This document shows positions 6,693-14,500 of a DNA stretch of 31,538 bases, one piece after another. The notes under the pieces are model-generated. The model did no database searches and had not been told where the DNA came from. It saw nothing but the letters and a program-made list of their open reading frames with translations. Source of the DNA: Bacteroidales bacterium (GTDB lineage Bacteria; Bacteroidota; Bacteroidia; Bacteroidales; WCHB1-69); the NCBI GenBank assembly GCA_017964755.1, contig JAGCRI010000147.1, forward strand, positions 1-31,538, given 5' to 3'. A program made the position numbers and the translations under genes. Within the stretch, counting starts at the first letter, position 1. Each line of letters begins with the position of its first letter.

Positions 6693-8788
6693 CCCCCATT
6701 CCACTTCCTCAAAAACCATTCCGCAGCGAAAAGCAACAATATTATAGCGAAATATATCCATGAGTTAAGCAGCAGAGAGTAGTTCTTTTCGTATGAAGCA
6801 ATGCTTTTTATATTCTCATTTTCTCTAATGGCTTTTTCAATATCTTGCATTTGGTTTATGGTGAAAAATGTGCCGCCCGTAGTTTGTGCGATGTTTTTCA
6901 GCAGCTGGTGGTCAGCTACGAGGTTTTGAGTCTCAACCATTATTTCACGCACTATGAAGTTGCCGGCTTTGCGGTGTGTTTTTGAACCCGTTTTGGTTTC
7001 AGCTGACCACTGGTAGGTGCCTGCCGGAAGTTCACCAAGGTTGAGGTAGTAGCCGTTGTTCTGCTTTGAGAAGAGTGCGTCATACTGTTTGTCATCACCT
7101 GTTATTTTCATCGTGACATCCGGCTCTGTAACAAGTTCGTAGCTGTCGTTGTAAAGTTCGGCTGAAAATTCCACCGGCATATTCTCATCAAACATCTGCC
7201 GCGTCTCCACCCTGAATTGGCTTTTGTCATTTTTCACCGACAGATAGAGCACGATTTTGTTGACAAGTTCGTTGAACGCATCATGATTCTGCTTGTAAAG
7301 GTAATTGTTCATTCGCCATTGCCAGAGGCCGGTTCCGGTGATTATGCCGGAGCGTACACCGTTGGCTTCGTTGAAAATTATGAGCGGTGTGTTTGTCGTG
7401 ACGGCTCCTATTTTTTGGTATAGGAACACATTGCCTGAGACACTTGTCTTATAATCGCCGAAAAATGTTTGCAATGGGGGATAATTCCTTAGCATATCCT
7501 TTGCCTCATCTGAAAAATTGAAAGCGGCGAAATTCTCGTTGTACGCCGGACTTGCATCATTGGTGAGGTCTTTGTTCTGCACAATACTCAGTCCTGTGTG
7601 AAGAGAATTGAAGTTGTTGAGATTTGTCTGTTTTCCAAGAATATATAAGGTGGAGATTCCGTTTTTTTGAATCTGGCTTATCAGGTTTGATGAAGAATTT
7701 CTGACGGAAGGCAGCTGGTGGAGAACTATAAGCGAATAGCTTTCGGGAGAGCCTTTGAACTTGTCGGCGGCAAAAACCTCGACCTCGTACTTGTCGGAAA
7801 TGTCCAACGCCTGTTTCAGTGCGCTCACGTCAGGATGGGGGGAGTCGTATATTATTGCTATCTTCTCACGAGATTCTATCACCTCTATAAAAAAGCTGGA
7901 ACTGTTGTTCTTGTATGTTACTTCGCCATCTAACTCGTCTAATTGCACGTTATATTTGTGGATCCCGCTCTCCTTGGTCTCGATTGGGAATTTCACTGTT
8001 TCGAAATGTTGGGCACCACTTATAAGAACCTGTTTTTGGTGTATTGTGTTTCCTGCAGCGTCTGTAACGGTGAGTGTGGCTTTTTTGCCTGCTAACTTTG
8101 TAGCCATGACTTTTATCTCCACCGGTGCGAAATTACCTTTGAAAGTCTGCCTGTTATGTGATATTCCGGCGATGAGCAGGTCGGTTTGAAGTTCAGGGTT
8201 GCCCAATCCGACAGTATAGACTGGATATTTGACTTTTTCAGCTTTATAGTATGGGTTTGAACCTGAATTATATATACCGTCAGAAAACAGTACCACAGCA
8301 CCGATGTTTTTCCCTGAATAGAAATTTGAGAGTTCATCGAATATTGCGCCGAGGTCTGTGGATTTTTCATCAAAGTCAAGTGATATTTTCCCCTTGTCCT
8401 CGACCATTTCCGGCGCATCGCCGACAAGGAATGTCTCAATTTCGTATTTGTTGCCAAGTGATTCTGTCAGTTTTTCTATTTCATCCGCAAAGTTTTGTCT
8501 GTAAAAAATGGAATCTTTGGTTGAAATTATGGATTCGCTGTTATCGACAGCCACGACTACAATAGGCTTTTCCACATTTTTAAGCACCATTTTCAGCATA
8601 GGGGCAAGTAAAAGAAAGCATATCAAAGCGACAGCTGTTCCGCGCAGGATTGCCAGCAATACGGAGGTACGCCGCTCCAATTCAAGGTTTTTGTTCCTGT
8701 AATAGAGCAAAAAGCCGAATCCTGCCCCCACCGCCAAACAGAGCGGTATCAGCCAAAGTGTGTATTCTGTTATGAGTGTCATCTTCAA
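6686..8788 (-). CDS. Membrane-anchored von Willebrand factor A domain protein (BatA-like)
   Basis: The protein has 700 residues. Two N-terminal transmembrane helices (about 10-30 and 43-63) precede a vWA domain with the MIDAS motif D82-N-S84-E-S86 (AVDNSESI), the MIDAS threonine in EKSTDLG and the later VLFSDGIYNSG. The middle section (about 300-480) resembles the glutamine-amidotransferase-like folds seen in this group (KIAIIYDSPHPDVSAL, SLIVLHQLPS). Immunoglobulin-like strands follow (GELPAGTYQWSAETK), and a final helix (SWIYFAIILLLFAAEWF) anchors the C-terminus. Such proteins are placed near aerotolerance (Bat) clusters or DUF4159 genes, but their job is not established. It has its own promoter (8824-8831) and probably leads the operon running to 1175. 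Confidence 0.8.
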   Translation of the reverse strand: MKMTLITEYTLWLIPLCLAVGAGFGFLLYYRNKNLELERRTSVLLAILRGTAVALICFLLLAPMLKMVLKNVEKPIVVVAVDNSESIISTKDSIFYRQNFADEIEKLTESLGNKYEIETFLVGDAPEMVEDKGKISLDFDEKSTDLGAIFDELSNFYSGKNIGAVVLFSDGIYNSGSNPYYKAEKVKYPVYTVGLGNPELQTDLLIAGISHNRQTFKGNFAPVEIKVMATKLAGKKATLTVTDAAGNTIHQKQVLISGAQHFETVKFPIETKESGIHKYNVQLDELDGEVTYKNNSSSFFIEVIESREKIAIIYDSPHPDVSALKQALDISDKYEVEVFAADKFKGSPESYSLIVLHQLPSVRNSSSNLISQIQKNGISTLYILGKQTNLNNFNSLHTGLSIVQNKDLTNDASPAYNENFAAFNFSDEAKDMLRNYPPLQTFFGDYKTSVSGNVFLYQKIGAVTTNTPLIIFNEANGVRSGIITGTGLWQWRMNNYLYKQNHDAFNELVNKIVLYLSVKNDKSQFRVETRQMFDENMPVEFSAELYNDSYELVTEPDVTMKITGDDKQYDALFSKQNNGYYLNLGELPAGTYQWSAETKTGSKTHRKAGNFIVREIMVETQNLVADHQLLKNIAQTTGGTFFTINQMQDIEKAIRENENIKSIASYEKNYSLLLNSWIYFAIILLLFAAEWFLRKWNGGY

Positions 8789-8823
8789 ATTTGTTTAACT
8801 GCAAAAACAATATTTGCAAACGG

Positions 8824-8831
8824 CAAAGGTA
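8824..8831 (-). promoter_or_regulatory. -7 promoter element for the vWA-led operon
   Basis: The minus strand reads TACCTTTG (consensus TAnnTTTG), 35 bp upstream of the vWA start codon. The rest of the 161-bp spacer (8789-8949) is A-rich, with no recognisable terminator for the DUF1294 gene and no gene. Confidence 0.6.
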
Positions 8832-8949
8832 CTCAAAATTTCGTTAGAAAAATAAGAGAAAGTTTAACTTCGGGAAAATTTTGAAAAGAAGAAAAAAGAA
8901 AAGGAGGGAAAGTGTTGTTTTGTGTCAAACTTTAGGAGCCGGTTCAATT

Positions 8950-9243
8950 TCACTTCGTAAACCATATAACTGCAATGATTGCGGCAAGCTGCAGAGCTAA
9001 TATCAATGGAAGCCCGATGCGGAATTTGGCATGTTTTGTTTTGTGCCTGAATACAAACATGCCAGTCAAAGCCCCCGCGCTGCCGCCCGCAAACGCCACG
9101 GCGAAAAGCCTTGCTTCAGGTATTCGCAGCCTGCCCTGCACAGCCCGCAGCTTGTCGATGCCGAACATGGCTAATGCAAATATGTTTATCGCTACAAGAT
9201 AAATGATTGCAGCTTTCAGCAGTAATGGGGCATAATTTGTCAT
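8950..9243 (-). CDS. DUF1294 family membrane protein
   Basis: This 97-residue inner-membrane protein has about three hydrophobic helices (about 9-27, 45-63 and 77-95). It carries the DUF1294 signature: NIFALAMFGIDKLRA, then RIPEARLFAVAFAGGSAGALTGMFVFRHKTKHAKF. The DK, RIPE, GG, GM and HKT elements are the conserved core. Function of the family is unknown. It starts 4 bp after the stop of the RsmI-like gene and so is the third gene of the pgk operon. Confidence 0.9.
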   Translation of the reverse strand: MTNYAPLLLKAAIIYLVAINIFALAMFGIDKLRAVQGRLRIPEARLFAVAFAGGSAGALTGMFVFRHKTKHAKFRIGLPLILALQLAAIIAVIWFTK

Positions 9244-9247
9244 CTGT

Positions 9248-9949
9248 CTATCTCCCTATCAAGAAGATTGCAGGCCGCTTGTGAAAATTGAATGTGGTTT
9301 TTCTCCATTTCGCGACCGTTTGTGTGCGGATTTCCTCCGTATCAGTTGCCACGTCAACGGCAACGCATACACGTGTTGAAGGCTGGCATACTTTCATTAT
9401 TGATTCCATAAGATGATTGTTTCTGTATGGCGTCTCTATGAAAATTTGTGTCTGTCCGTTTTTAAGCGTCAGCGATTCGCAAAAAGCAAGCTGCCTTTCC
9501 CGTTTGTCCTGTTCTACAGGAAGATAACCGTTGAAAGCGAAATTCTGACCGTTTAATCCTGAAGACATAAGTGAGAGGATAATGGAACTTGGCCCGACAA
9601 GAGGCACGACCTTGATTCCCAATTGGTGCGCTTCAGCCACGATTTTGCTGCCGGGGTCGGCAACACATGGCGTGCCGGCATCAGAGAGCAGTCCCATGTC
9701 CTTGCCTTCAACTGCGGGTTTTAGAAAATCTTTGAAATTTACAACTTTAGTATGCTCGTTAAGCTCTTGGAAATCAACTTCATCGAAATCTTTTTTATAA
9801 CCGGCTTTTTTCAGGAAGCGGCGTGCTTCGCGGAGATTTTCAGCGACAAAAGCATCTATAGCGTTGATGATTTCACCGTTAAAAACAGGGAAAAGGGCAG
9901 TGAAATCCCTTTCCCCTAACGGTGTGGGTATCAGATATAAAGTCGGCAT
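9248..9949 (-). CDS. RsmI-like SAM-dependent methyltransferase (tetrapyrrole methylase family)
   Basis: The protein has 233 residues. RsmI 2'-O-methylates C1402 of 16S rRNA. The family signatures are clear: MPTLYLIPTPLGERDF at the N-terminus, LLSDAGTPCVADPG (residues 87-100), VPLVGPSSIILSLMSSGLNGQ with GPSS at 119-122, FAFNGYLP, and QIFIETPYRNNHLMESI. It is shorter than classical RsmI (about 280 residues), lacks the C-terminal extension, and has PTPLGER where RsmI usually has a GNLxD-type motif. It is therefore a Bacteroidetes paralogue whose target may differ. It lies 3 bp after pgk and 4 bp before the DUF1294 gene. Confidence 0.85.
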   Translation of the reverse strand: MPTLYLIPTPLGERDFTALFPVFNGEIINAIDAFVAENLREARRFLKKAGYKKDFDEVDFQELNEHTKVVNFKDFLKPAVEGKDMGLLSDAGTPCVADPGSKIVAEAHQLGIKVVPLVGPSSIILSLMSSGLNGQNFAFNGYLPVEQDKRERQLAFCESLTLKNGQTQIFIETPYRNNHLMESIMKVCQPSTRVCVAVDVATDTEEIRTQTVAKWRKTTFNFHKRPAIFLIGR

Positions 9950-9952
9950 ATT

Positions 9953-11152
9953 CTATTTTTCGTAAACGTTCAAGGCCTTGATTCCCGGCAGCTCCTTGCC
10001 TTCAAGATATTCGAGCATTGCGCCGCCGCCGGTGCTGATGTAGGAGACAAAATTCTGGAGGTTGTATTTGTTGATGGCTGCAATGGAGTCACCGCCGCCA
10101 ATGAGTGAGAACGCACCTGCCATAGTCGCGACCGCCACACATAATGCTATAGACTGCGTGCCCTTGCCGAATTTCTCCATTTCAAACACTCCGACCGGCC
10201 CGTTCCAAAGAATTGTTTTGGCCCCTTTTATTATTGAGGCGAACTTGCGTATTGTACGCGGCCCGATGTCCATGCCTTCCCAGCCGTCTGGAATGTGGTT
10301 TTGCGTTGTTACAAAGATGTCGGCATCTTCCGAAAACTTGTCGGCACAGATGTTGTCGATAGGGCAGAAAATGTCAACGCCGCGAAGATGCGCCTTGCGG
10401 ATAATGCCGCGTGCCGTCTCAACCATGTCGGGCTCGTATATCGAATTGCCGATATTGACTCCCATTGCGTGCAGGAATGTATAGCTCATTCCGCCGGCCA
10501 CAATCAACGTATCGACTTTGGTAAGCAGATTGTTGATGATGTTAAGTTTGGATGAGACTTTCGACCCGCCGATGATGGCAAGGAACGGCTCTGTGGGGTG
10601 GCTCATCACTTTTTCAAGGTTCATAGCCTCTTCATACAAGAGATATCCGGCATAGCAGTTTCCTTTGAAGAATTGCGCTATCGTGGCCGTGGAAGCATGC
10701 TCGCGGTGAGCTGTCCCGAACGCGTCATTGACGTATGTGTCGCCTAACCGGGCTATCGCCTTTGCAAATTCCACGTCCCCAGCCTCTTCTTCTTTATGAA
10801 ACCTGAGGTTCTCAAGCAGCCCGATCTCTCCAGACTTCAAATGGCTGATTTTTGACTCTGTCTCGCTGTCTAAGACATCGCCCAAAAAGGTGACAGGCTT
10901 CCCTAAAATATCCGAGCACTTCCCGATAATGTGCTGGAGGGAGAATTTCTCGTTGGGTTCGCCTTTCGGACGGCCGAGGTGCGACATCAGAATGGCTATA
11001 CCTCCGTCTTCTGTGATTTTGTTAACTGTTTTGATTGTCCTTTCAATGCGTGTTGCATCAGTAACTTCAAACTGGTCATTCAAGGGTACATTGTAATCAA
11101 CCCTGACCAATACTCTTTTTCCGTCGAAGTTCGTTTCGTTAATTGATTTCAT
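9953..11152 (-). CDS. pgk: Phosphoglycerate kinase
   Basis: This enzyme transfers phosphate between 1,3-bisphosphoglycerate and ADP in glycolysis. The 399-residue length is standard. The N-terminal substrate domain has VLVRVDYNVPL (D19, N21) and R35, ILMSHLGRPKGE and LLENLRFHKEE. The nucleotide domain has GGSKVSSKL, LIVAGGMSYTFL, ILWNGPVGVFE, the GGGDSIAAI loop and STGGGAMLEYLEGKELPGI near the end. The promoter (11220-11227) is back-to-back with that of the porE-like gene. It leads an operon with the RsmI-like and DUF1294 genes, and the spacers are only 3-4 bp. Confidence 0.97.
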   Translation of the reverse strand: MKSINETNFDGKRVLVRVDYNVPLNDQFEVTDATRIERTIKTVNKITEDGGIAILMSHLGRPKGEPNEKFSLQHIIGKCSDILGKPVTFLGDVLDSETESKISHLKSGEIGLLENLRFHKEEEAGDVEFAKAIARLGDTYVNDAFGTAHREHASTATIAQFFKGNCYAGYLLYEEAMNLEKVMSHPTEPFLAIIGGSKVSSKLNIINNLLTKVDTLIVAGGMSYTFLHAMGVNIGNSIYEPDMVETARGIIRKAHLRGVDIFCPIDNICADKFSEDADIFVTTQNHIPDGWEGMDIGPRTIRKFASIIKGAKTILWNGPVGVFEMEKFGKGTQSIALCVAVATMAGAFSLIGGGDSIAAINKYNLQNFVSYISTGGGAMLEYLEGKELPGIKALNVYEK

Positions 11153-11219
11153 CTTTTACTTGAACTTTTAAAAATCGTTATATCTCGTCTTAAAATTATT
11201 ATTCTTAAAAAAATAGGTG

Positions 11220-11227
11220 CAAAAATA
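11220..11227 (-). promoter_or_regulatory. -7 promoter element for pgk
   Basis: The minus strand reads TATTTTTG, matching TAnnTTTG, 67 bp upstream of the pgk start codon. Confidence 0.55.
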
Positions 11228-11238
11228 CATTTTTTTTG

Positions 11239-11246
11239 TAAGTTTG
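11239..11246 (+). promoter_or_regulatory. -7 promoter element for the porE-like gene
   Basis: The plus strand reads TAAGTTTG (TAnnTTTG), 17 bp upstream of the ATG, so the leader would be only about 10 nt. It lies 11 bp from the divergent pgk element, so the two promoters share most of their upstream DNA. Confidence 0.55.
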
Positions 11247-11263
11247 CCGAAAATTTTCCAAAT

Positions 11264-13219
11264 ATGATAAAATTGAAAAAGAGATATGCCTTTTTTTACG
11301 CTTTCCTGCTGATGCTGGTTATTTTTCAGCCGCACTCTCTCTTCTCACAGACGAATAAAAAAGTGAAAAAATGGTGTGATAAGGCAATGGAATATATTAA
11401 TAATCAGAATTATGAAAAGGCCTCTTCGGTTTTGGAAAAGGTTTTTGCCGTTGACACCACTTACGCCCGTGCATACGTTTTGCAGGGCGATGTCTTTTCT
11501 CTGACTCTGCAGGCGGATAAGGCTGCTGATTGTTATAACAGAGCTATAGATTTGTTCAAAACACCTAAGCCTATCCTTTATTTTATCACTGCGGAAGAAG
11601 AACTCAAATGTGGACGTTATGCTGCCGCAAAGAAGAATTATGAGGAATTTCTTGCAAAGTCGCCTGATAAGGTTACATTGGCGAAAAATGTGGATAAAGG
11701 ATTGAAAACCTGTGAATTCGGTATGAAAGCAGTTCGGCAGCCGATGAGTTTTGAACCAGTTAATCTTGGAGCAAATATCAATTCGGAATGGGATGAATAT
11801 CTGCCAACGTTGACGGCTGATGAGGAAGAGTTCATCTTTACGGTGCGCCGCCCCAGAGACGAGCGGACAATATGCAATTTCTGCCAGACAGAGGAAGATT
11901 TTTATTCAAGTTTGAAGGTCAATGGTGAGTGGCAGCCGCGAAAGGCACTTGGCGCACCTATTAACTCAAGTTATAACGAGGGAGCCCAATGTATTTCTCC
12001 TGACGGCCGATATTTGTTTTACACGTTGTGCAACACTGACATAGGATACGGTAGCTGCGACCTATACTGGGCTGAACGTATCGGTAACCGTTGGTCGCGT
12101 CCGAAAAATTTTGAGCCGCCTGTCAATACAAAATATTGGGAGTCCCAGCCTTCTATATCACCGGATGGCAAGACCATATATTTCACATCAAACAGGCCTG
12201 GCGGTTATGGCGGCAGTGACATTTGGAAAACGGAGATGATTGAGGAAGGGAAGTTCACTGTCCCCGAAAATCTTGGCCCGTCTATCAACACTGAAGGCGA
12301 TGAAACTGCCCCGTTCATACATACTGACGGCCGCACCCTCTTTTTTGTCTCTGACGGTCAGGTTGGAATGGGTGGTAAGGATATTTTTTATTCCATTATG
12401 GGACATGACGGTGCATGGCAGTCTCCAGTTAACTTGGGTTATCCTATCAATACCCCGAATGATGAGATTAACATCGTTATTAATGCTTCAGGGACAACAG
12501 GCTACTTCTCCTCTGATAAGGACGGTGGCTTCGGAGGGCAGGACCTCTACTATTTCACCCTTGATGAACGAATCCGTCCTACCCCTGTAACTTACATTAA
12601 AGGCAAGGTCGCGGACGCTTTCTCTCTCTCACCGCTGCAAGCCCAAATCGAACTCATCGACTTGGGGACAGAGCAGACGGTTACAGCTACAGCTTCCGAC
12701 CCTATTACAGGCGAGTTCCTTGCTTGTGTGCCTACAGGAAGCAATGTGCTCATGAACGTCAGCCATCCGCATTATCCTTTCTATTCCGAAAACTTTCAGC
12801 TTGAACGCTCTTACTCTGAGTTGGAGCCTTTTAAAAAGGACATTATGCTTAAAAAGGCGGAAATAGGAGCTACGTTTATTCTGAAAAATATCTTTTTCGA
12901 TTTTGATAAGAGTACACTGGTTAAAGAGTCATTTGTTGAGTTGGATAATTTGGTCTCTTATCTCAAGACAAACAAGAATCTCAGAATAGAAATTGGCGGG
13001 CACACTGACAATCAGGGAAGTGATGCCTATAATGAAACATTGTCGTTGGAGCGTGCCAAAACAGTGTATGACTATCTGGTCTCAAAAGGAATTGACAAAA
13101 GGAGACTCACGTATAAGGGCTACGGTGAGAGTGTTCCTATTGCAGATAACGCTACTGAAGAGGGGCGCGCAGCAAACCGTAGGACTGAGTTCAAAATCAC
13201 GGGCTACGGGGAGGAGTGA
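11264..13219 (+). CDS. PorE-like OmpA-family protein (TPR, PD40 propeller, regulatory-like and OmpA C-terminal domains)
   Basis: The protein has 651 residues and a signal peptide ending near LFSQ (29). Domains in order are a TPR region (about 33-150) and a PD40/WD40-like propeller (about 165-432) with repeated blades such as SPDGRYLFYT, SPDGKTIYFTSNRPGGYGGSDIW and GTTGYFSSDKDGGFGGQDLYY. A carboxypeptidase-regulatory-like beta domain (about 440-530) follows. Last is an OmpA peptidoglycan-binding domain (about 538-650) with NIFFDFDKSTL, GGHTDNQGSDAYN, LSLERAKTVYDYL and GRAANRRTEF. This is the domain order of PorE (PG1058 of Porphyromonas gingivalis), a type IX secretion component tethered to peptidoglycan. 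Related paralogues exist, so the PorE role is an inference. The last 23 bp overlap the convergent endonuclease-family gene. Confidence 0.85.
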   Translation: MIKLKKRYAFFYAFLLMLVIFQPHSLFSQTNKKVKKWCDKAMEYINNQNYEKASSVLEKVFAVDTTYARAYVLQGDVFSLTLQADKAADCYNRAIDLFKTPKPILYFITAEEELKCGRYAAAKKNYEEFLAKSPDKVTLAKNVDKGLKTCEFGMKAVRQPMSFEPVNLGANINSEWDEYLPTLTADEEEFIFTVRRPRDERTICNFCQTEEDFYSSLKVNGEWQPRKALGAPINSSYNEGAQCISPDGRYLFYTLCNTDIGYGSCDLYWAERIGNRWSRPKNFEPPVNTKYWESQPSISPDGKTIYFTSNRPGGYGGSDIWKTEMIEEGKFTVPENLGPSINTEGDETAPFIHTDGRTLFFVSDGQVGMGGKDIFYSIMGHDGAWQSPVNLGYPINTPNDEINIVINASGTTGYFSSDKDGGFGGQDLYYFTLDERIRPTPVTYIKGKVADAFSLSPLQAQIELIDLGTEQTVTATASDPITGEFLACVPTGSNVLMNVSHPHYPFYSENFQLERSYSELEPFKKDIMLKKAEIGATFILKNIFFDFDKSTLVKESFVELDNLVSYLKTNKNLRIEIGGHTDNQGSDAYNETLSLERAKTVYDYLVSKGIDKRRLTYKGYGESVPIADNATEEGRAANRRTEFKITGYGEE

Positions 13220-14279
13220 GATTGATATTTTCACGATGTCCAATGTTCAGGTCAATATAAACAGGCAGGTGGTCTGCATATCCCCCGATGTAGCGCGGAC
13301 CTGAAAATGTTCGTATCAGCTTGAATCCGCCATACTTTTCATCCGGTTCTATCATGAAATCGGCGCAAAAAATATGTGCTTTACCGTCTTTTACATGGAT
13401 TGTATTACACGCGGAATCAGGGGTTAACAATGCACTTGAAACAATTATTTGGTCAAGGCAGCCCCAGAAATCCTCGCGTTTGTGTGTCCCTCTGTTTTCT
13501 TCATGCAGAAAAGGCAGCATAAGATTATACAGCCCTCCGCCGCCGACATCGTCAGGATTTTTAACCTTTAGGATATCTTGCATACTTTCGTCAGTAGGGT
13601 AGTCGTTGAAATCCCCGACAATGATAATGGCTGCATCTTGATTTACGGCAAGGAGAGAGTCACATCTTCTTTTTACAACAGTTGCGTAGTAATTTCTTTT
13701 TATTATTGTGGGCGCAAAACCTCCGTAGCGTGATGTCCAGTGGTTTACAAACAAATATAATGAGTCTCCATTTGGAAGTCTTGCCGTAACAAACAGAATA
13801 TCACGGTTCTTTGATAAAGTGTCAAAAGGGAATTTTATTGGAATCGCTTCGCTGTGTATTATTCTGATAATGTCGGGGCGGTAGATTAGAGCCACGTCAA
13901 TGCCGCGCTTGTCGGGCGATTCGTAGTGGACAATGTCGTAACCGTATTTTTTAAGAGGCGACTGTTTGCATAGTTTAAGCAGCACTTTCCTGTTTTCCAC
14001 TTCTGCCATTGCGAGTATTGCCGGCGGCTCTCCACACCCCATAGCCAAAATGACTTTGGCGATATTGTTTATTTTGCGGTTCAGCTTCTTGTTAGTCCAG
14101 TGGTTGAAACCTTCTGGAGTGAATGAATCGTCATTTTTCAGCGAATCGTCTTTGGGGTCGAATAGGTTTTCCACATTATAAAAGCCTATTTTTATAGAGC
14201 TTTGTTTGTCTGTCTGGGAAATTACTCCACCCGGTGAGAGTACAGTCAGTAGTTGCAGTAGTAGCAGTATTCGTTTCAT
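13197..14279 (-). CDS. Secreted endonuclease/exonuclease/phosphatase family protein
   Basis: This EEP-fold metallohydrolase (DNase I-like) has about 360 residues. Motifs in order are IKIGFYNVENLFD (metal-site Asn), LAMAEVENRKVL (metal-binding Glu), KRGIDVALIYR, LYLFVNHWTSRYGG, IIVGDFNDYPTDES (GDFND), and GGYADHLPVYIDL (catalytic Asp-His). A signal peptide, MKRILLLLQLLTVLSPGGVISQ, marks the start. The frame remains open to 14366, but a -7 promoter element at 14297-14304 lies inside that extension, so the true start is one of the three tandem ATGs at 14279, 14282 and 14285. The substrate (DNA, phosphoester or lipid) cannot be told. The stop codon lies within the 3' end of the porE-like gene. 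Confidence 0.85.
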   Translation of the reverse strand: MKRILLLLQLLTVLSPGGVISQTDKQSSIKIGFYNVENLFDPKDDSLKNDDSFTPEGFNHWTNKKLNRKINNIAKVILAMGCGEPPAILAMAEVENRKVLLKLCKQSPLKKYGYDIVHYESPDKRGIDVALIYRPDIIRIIHSEAIPIKFPFDTLSKNRDILFVTARLPNGDSLYLFVNHWTSRYGGFAPTIIKRNYYATVVKRRCDSLLAVNQDAAIIIVGDFNDYPTDESMQDILKVKNPDDVGGGGLYNLMLPFLHEENRGTHKREDFWGCLDQIIVSSALLTPDSACNTIHVKDGKAHIFCADFMIEPDEKYGGFKLIRTFSGPRYIGGYADHLPVYIDLNIGHRENINLTPPRSP

Positions 14280-14296
14280 CATCATCTTTTTTCTTA

Positions 14297-14304
14297 CAAA
14301 GATA
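14297..14304 (-). promoter_or_regulatory. -7 promoter element that decides the start of the EEP-family gene
   Basis: The minus strand reads TATCTTTG, 17 bp upstream of the chosen ATG. The longer open frame to 14366 would begin upstream of this promoter. Confidence 0.6.
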
Positions 14305-14338
14305 ATGCGAAAGGCTTGCAGAATCAAGAGGATAAAAA

Positions 14339-14375
14339 AGCAGTTTTTTGGCTTGAAAAAGACCAAAAAACTGCT
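14339..14375 (-). terminator. Intrinsic terminator of pckA
   Basis: A perfect 13-bp stem is formed by AGCAGTTTTTTGG (14339-14351) and CCAAAAAACTGCT (14363-14375), with an 11-nt loop. On the minus strand the second arm runs straight into TTTTTTAT. It sits 32 bp beyond the original pckA stop codon at 14408. Confidence 0.85.
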
Positions 14376-14407
14376 GGAATCAATGTAAAAAATGCTCTTT
14401 AGGAAGC

Positions 14408-14500
14408 TTAAAGTGTCGGCCCGAATGCTACAAGTGCTTTACCGTCAGCGTTTTCAGTGAAGTTCTCAAAATTCTTGATGAATGCTTCAGCCAACTGTCA
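14408..14500 (-). other. Orphaned pckA 3' end: in-frame TGA plus 29 further sense codons
   Basis: Immediately after the TGA at 14500-14498 the same frame continues QLAEAFIKNFENF and then TENADGKALVAFGPTL, ending at TAA 14410-14408. This is a good match to the usual PEP carboxykinase C-terminus, and the terminator follows it. With these codons the protein would be 540 residues, the normal family length. The TGA differs from the Arg codon CGA by one transition at base 14500. Confidence 0.85.

Noticed and set aside
14280..14366. N-terminal extension of the EEP-family protein to 14366
   Set aside because: It crosses a TAnnTTTG promoter element and part of the pckA terminator, and would place a second hydrophobic stretch before a good signal peptide.
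14498..14500. TGA in pckA as a recoded sense or selenocysteine codon
   Set aside because: TGA serves as the normal stop in neighbouring genes (for example pdxJ and the DUF4296 gene). PEP carboxykinase has no selenocysteine at this place, and an Arg codon one base away explains it.
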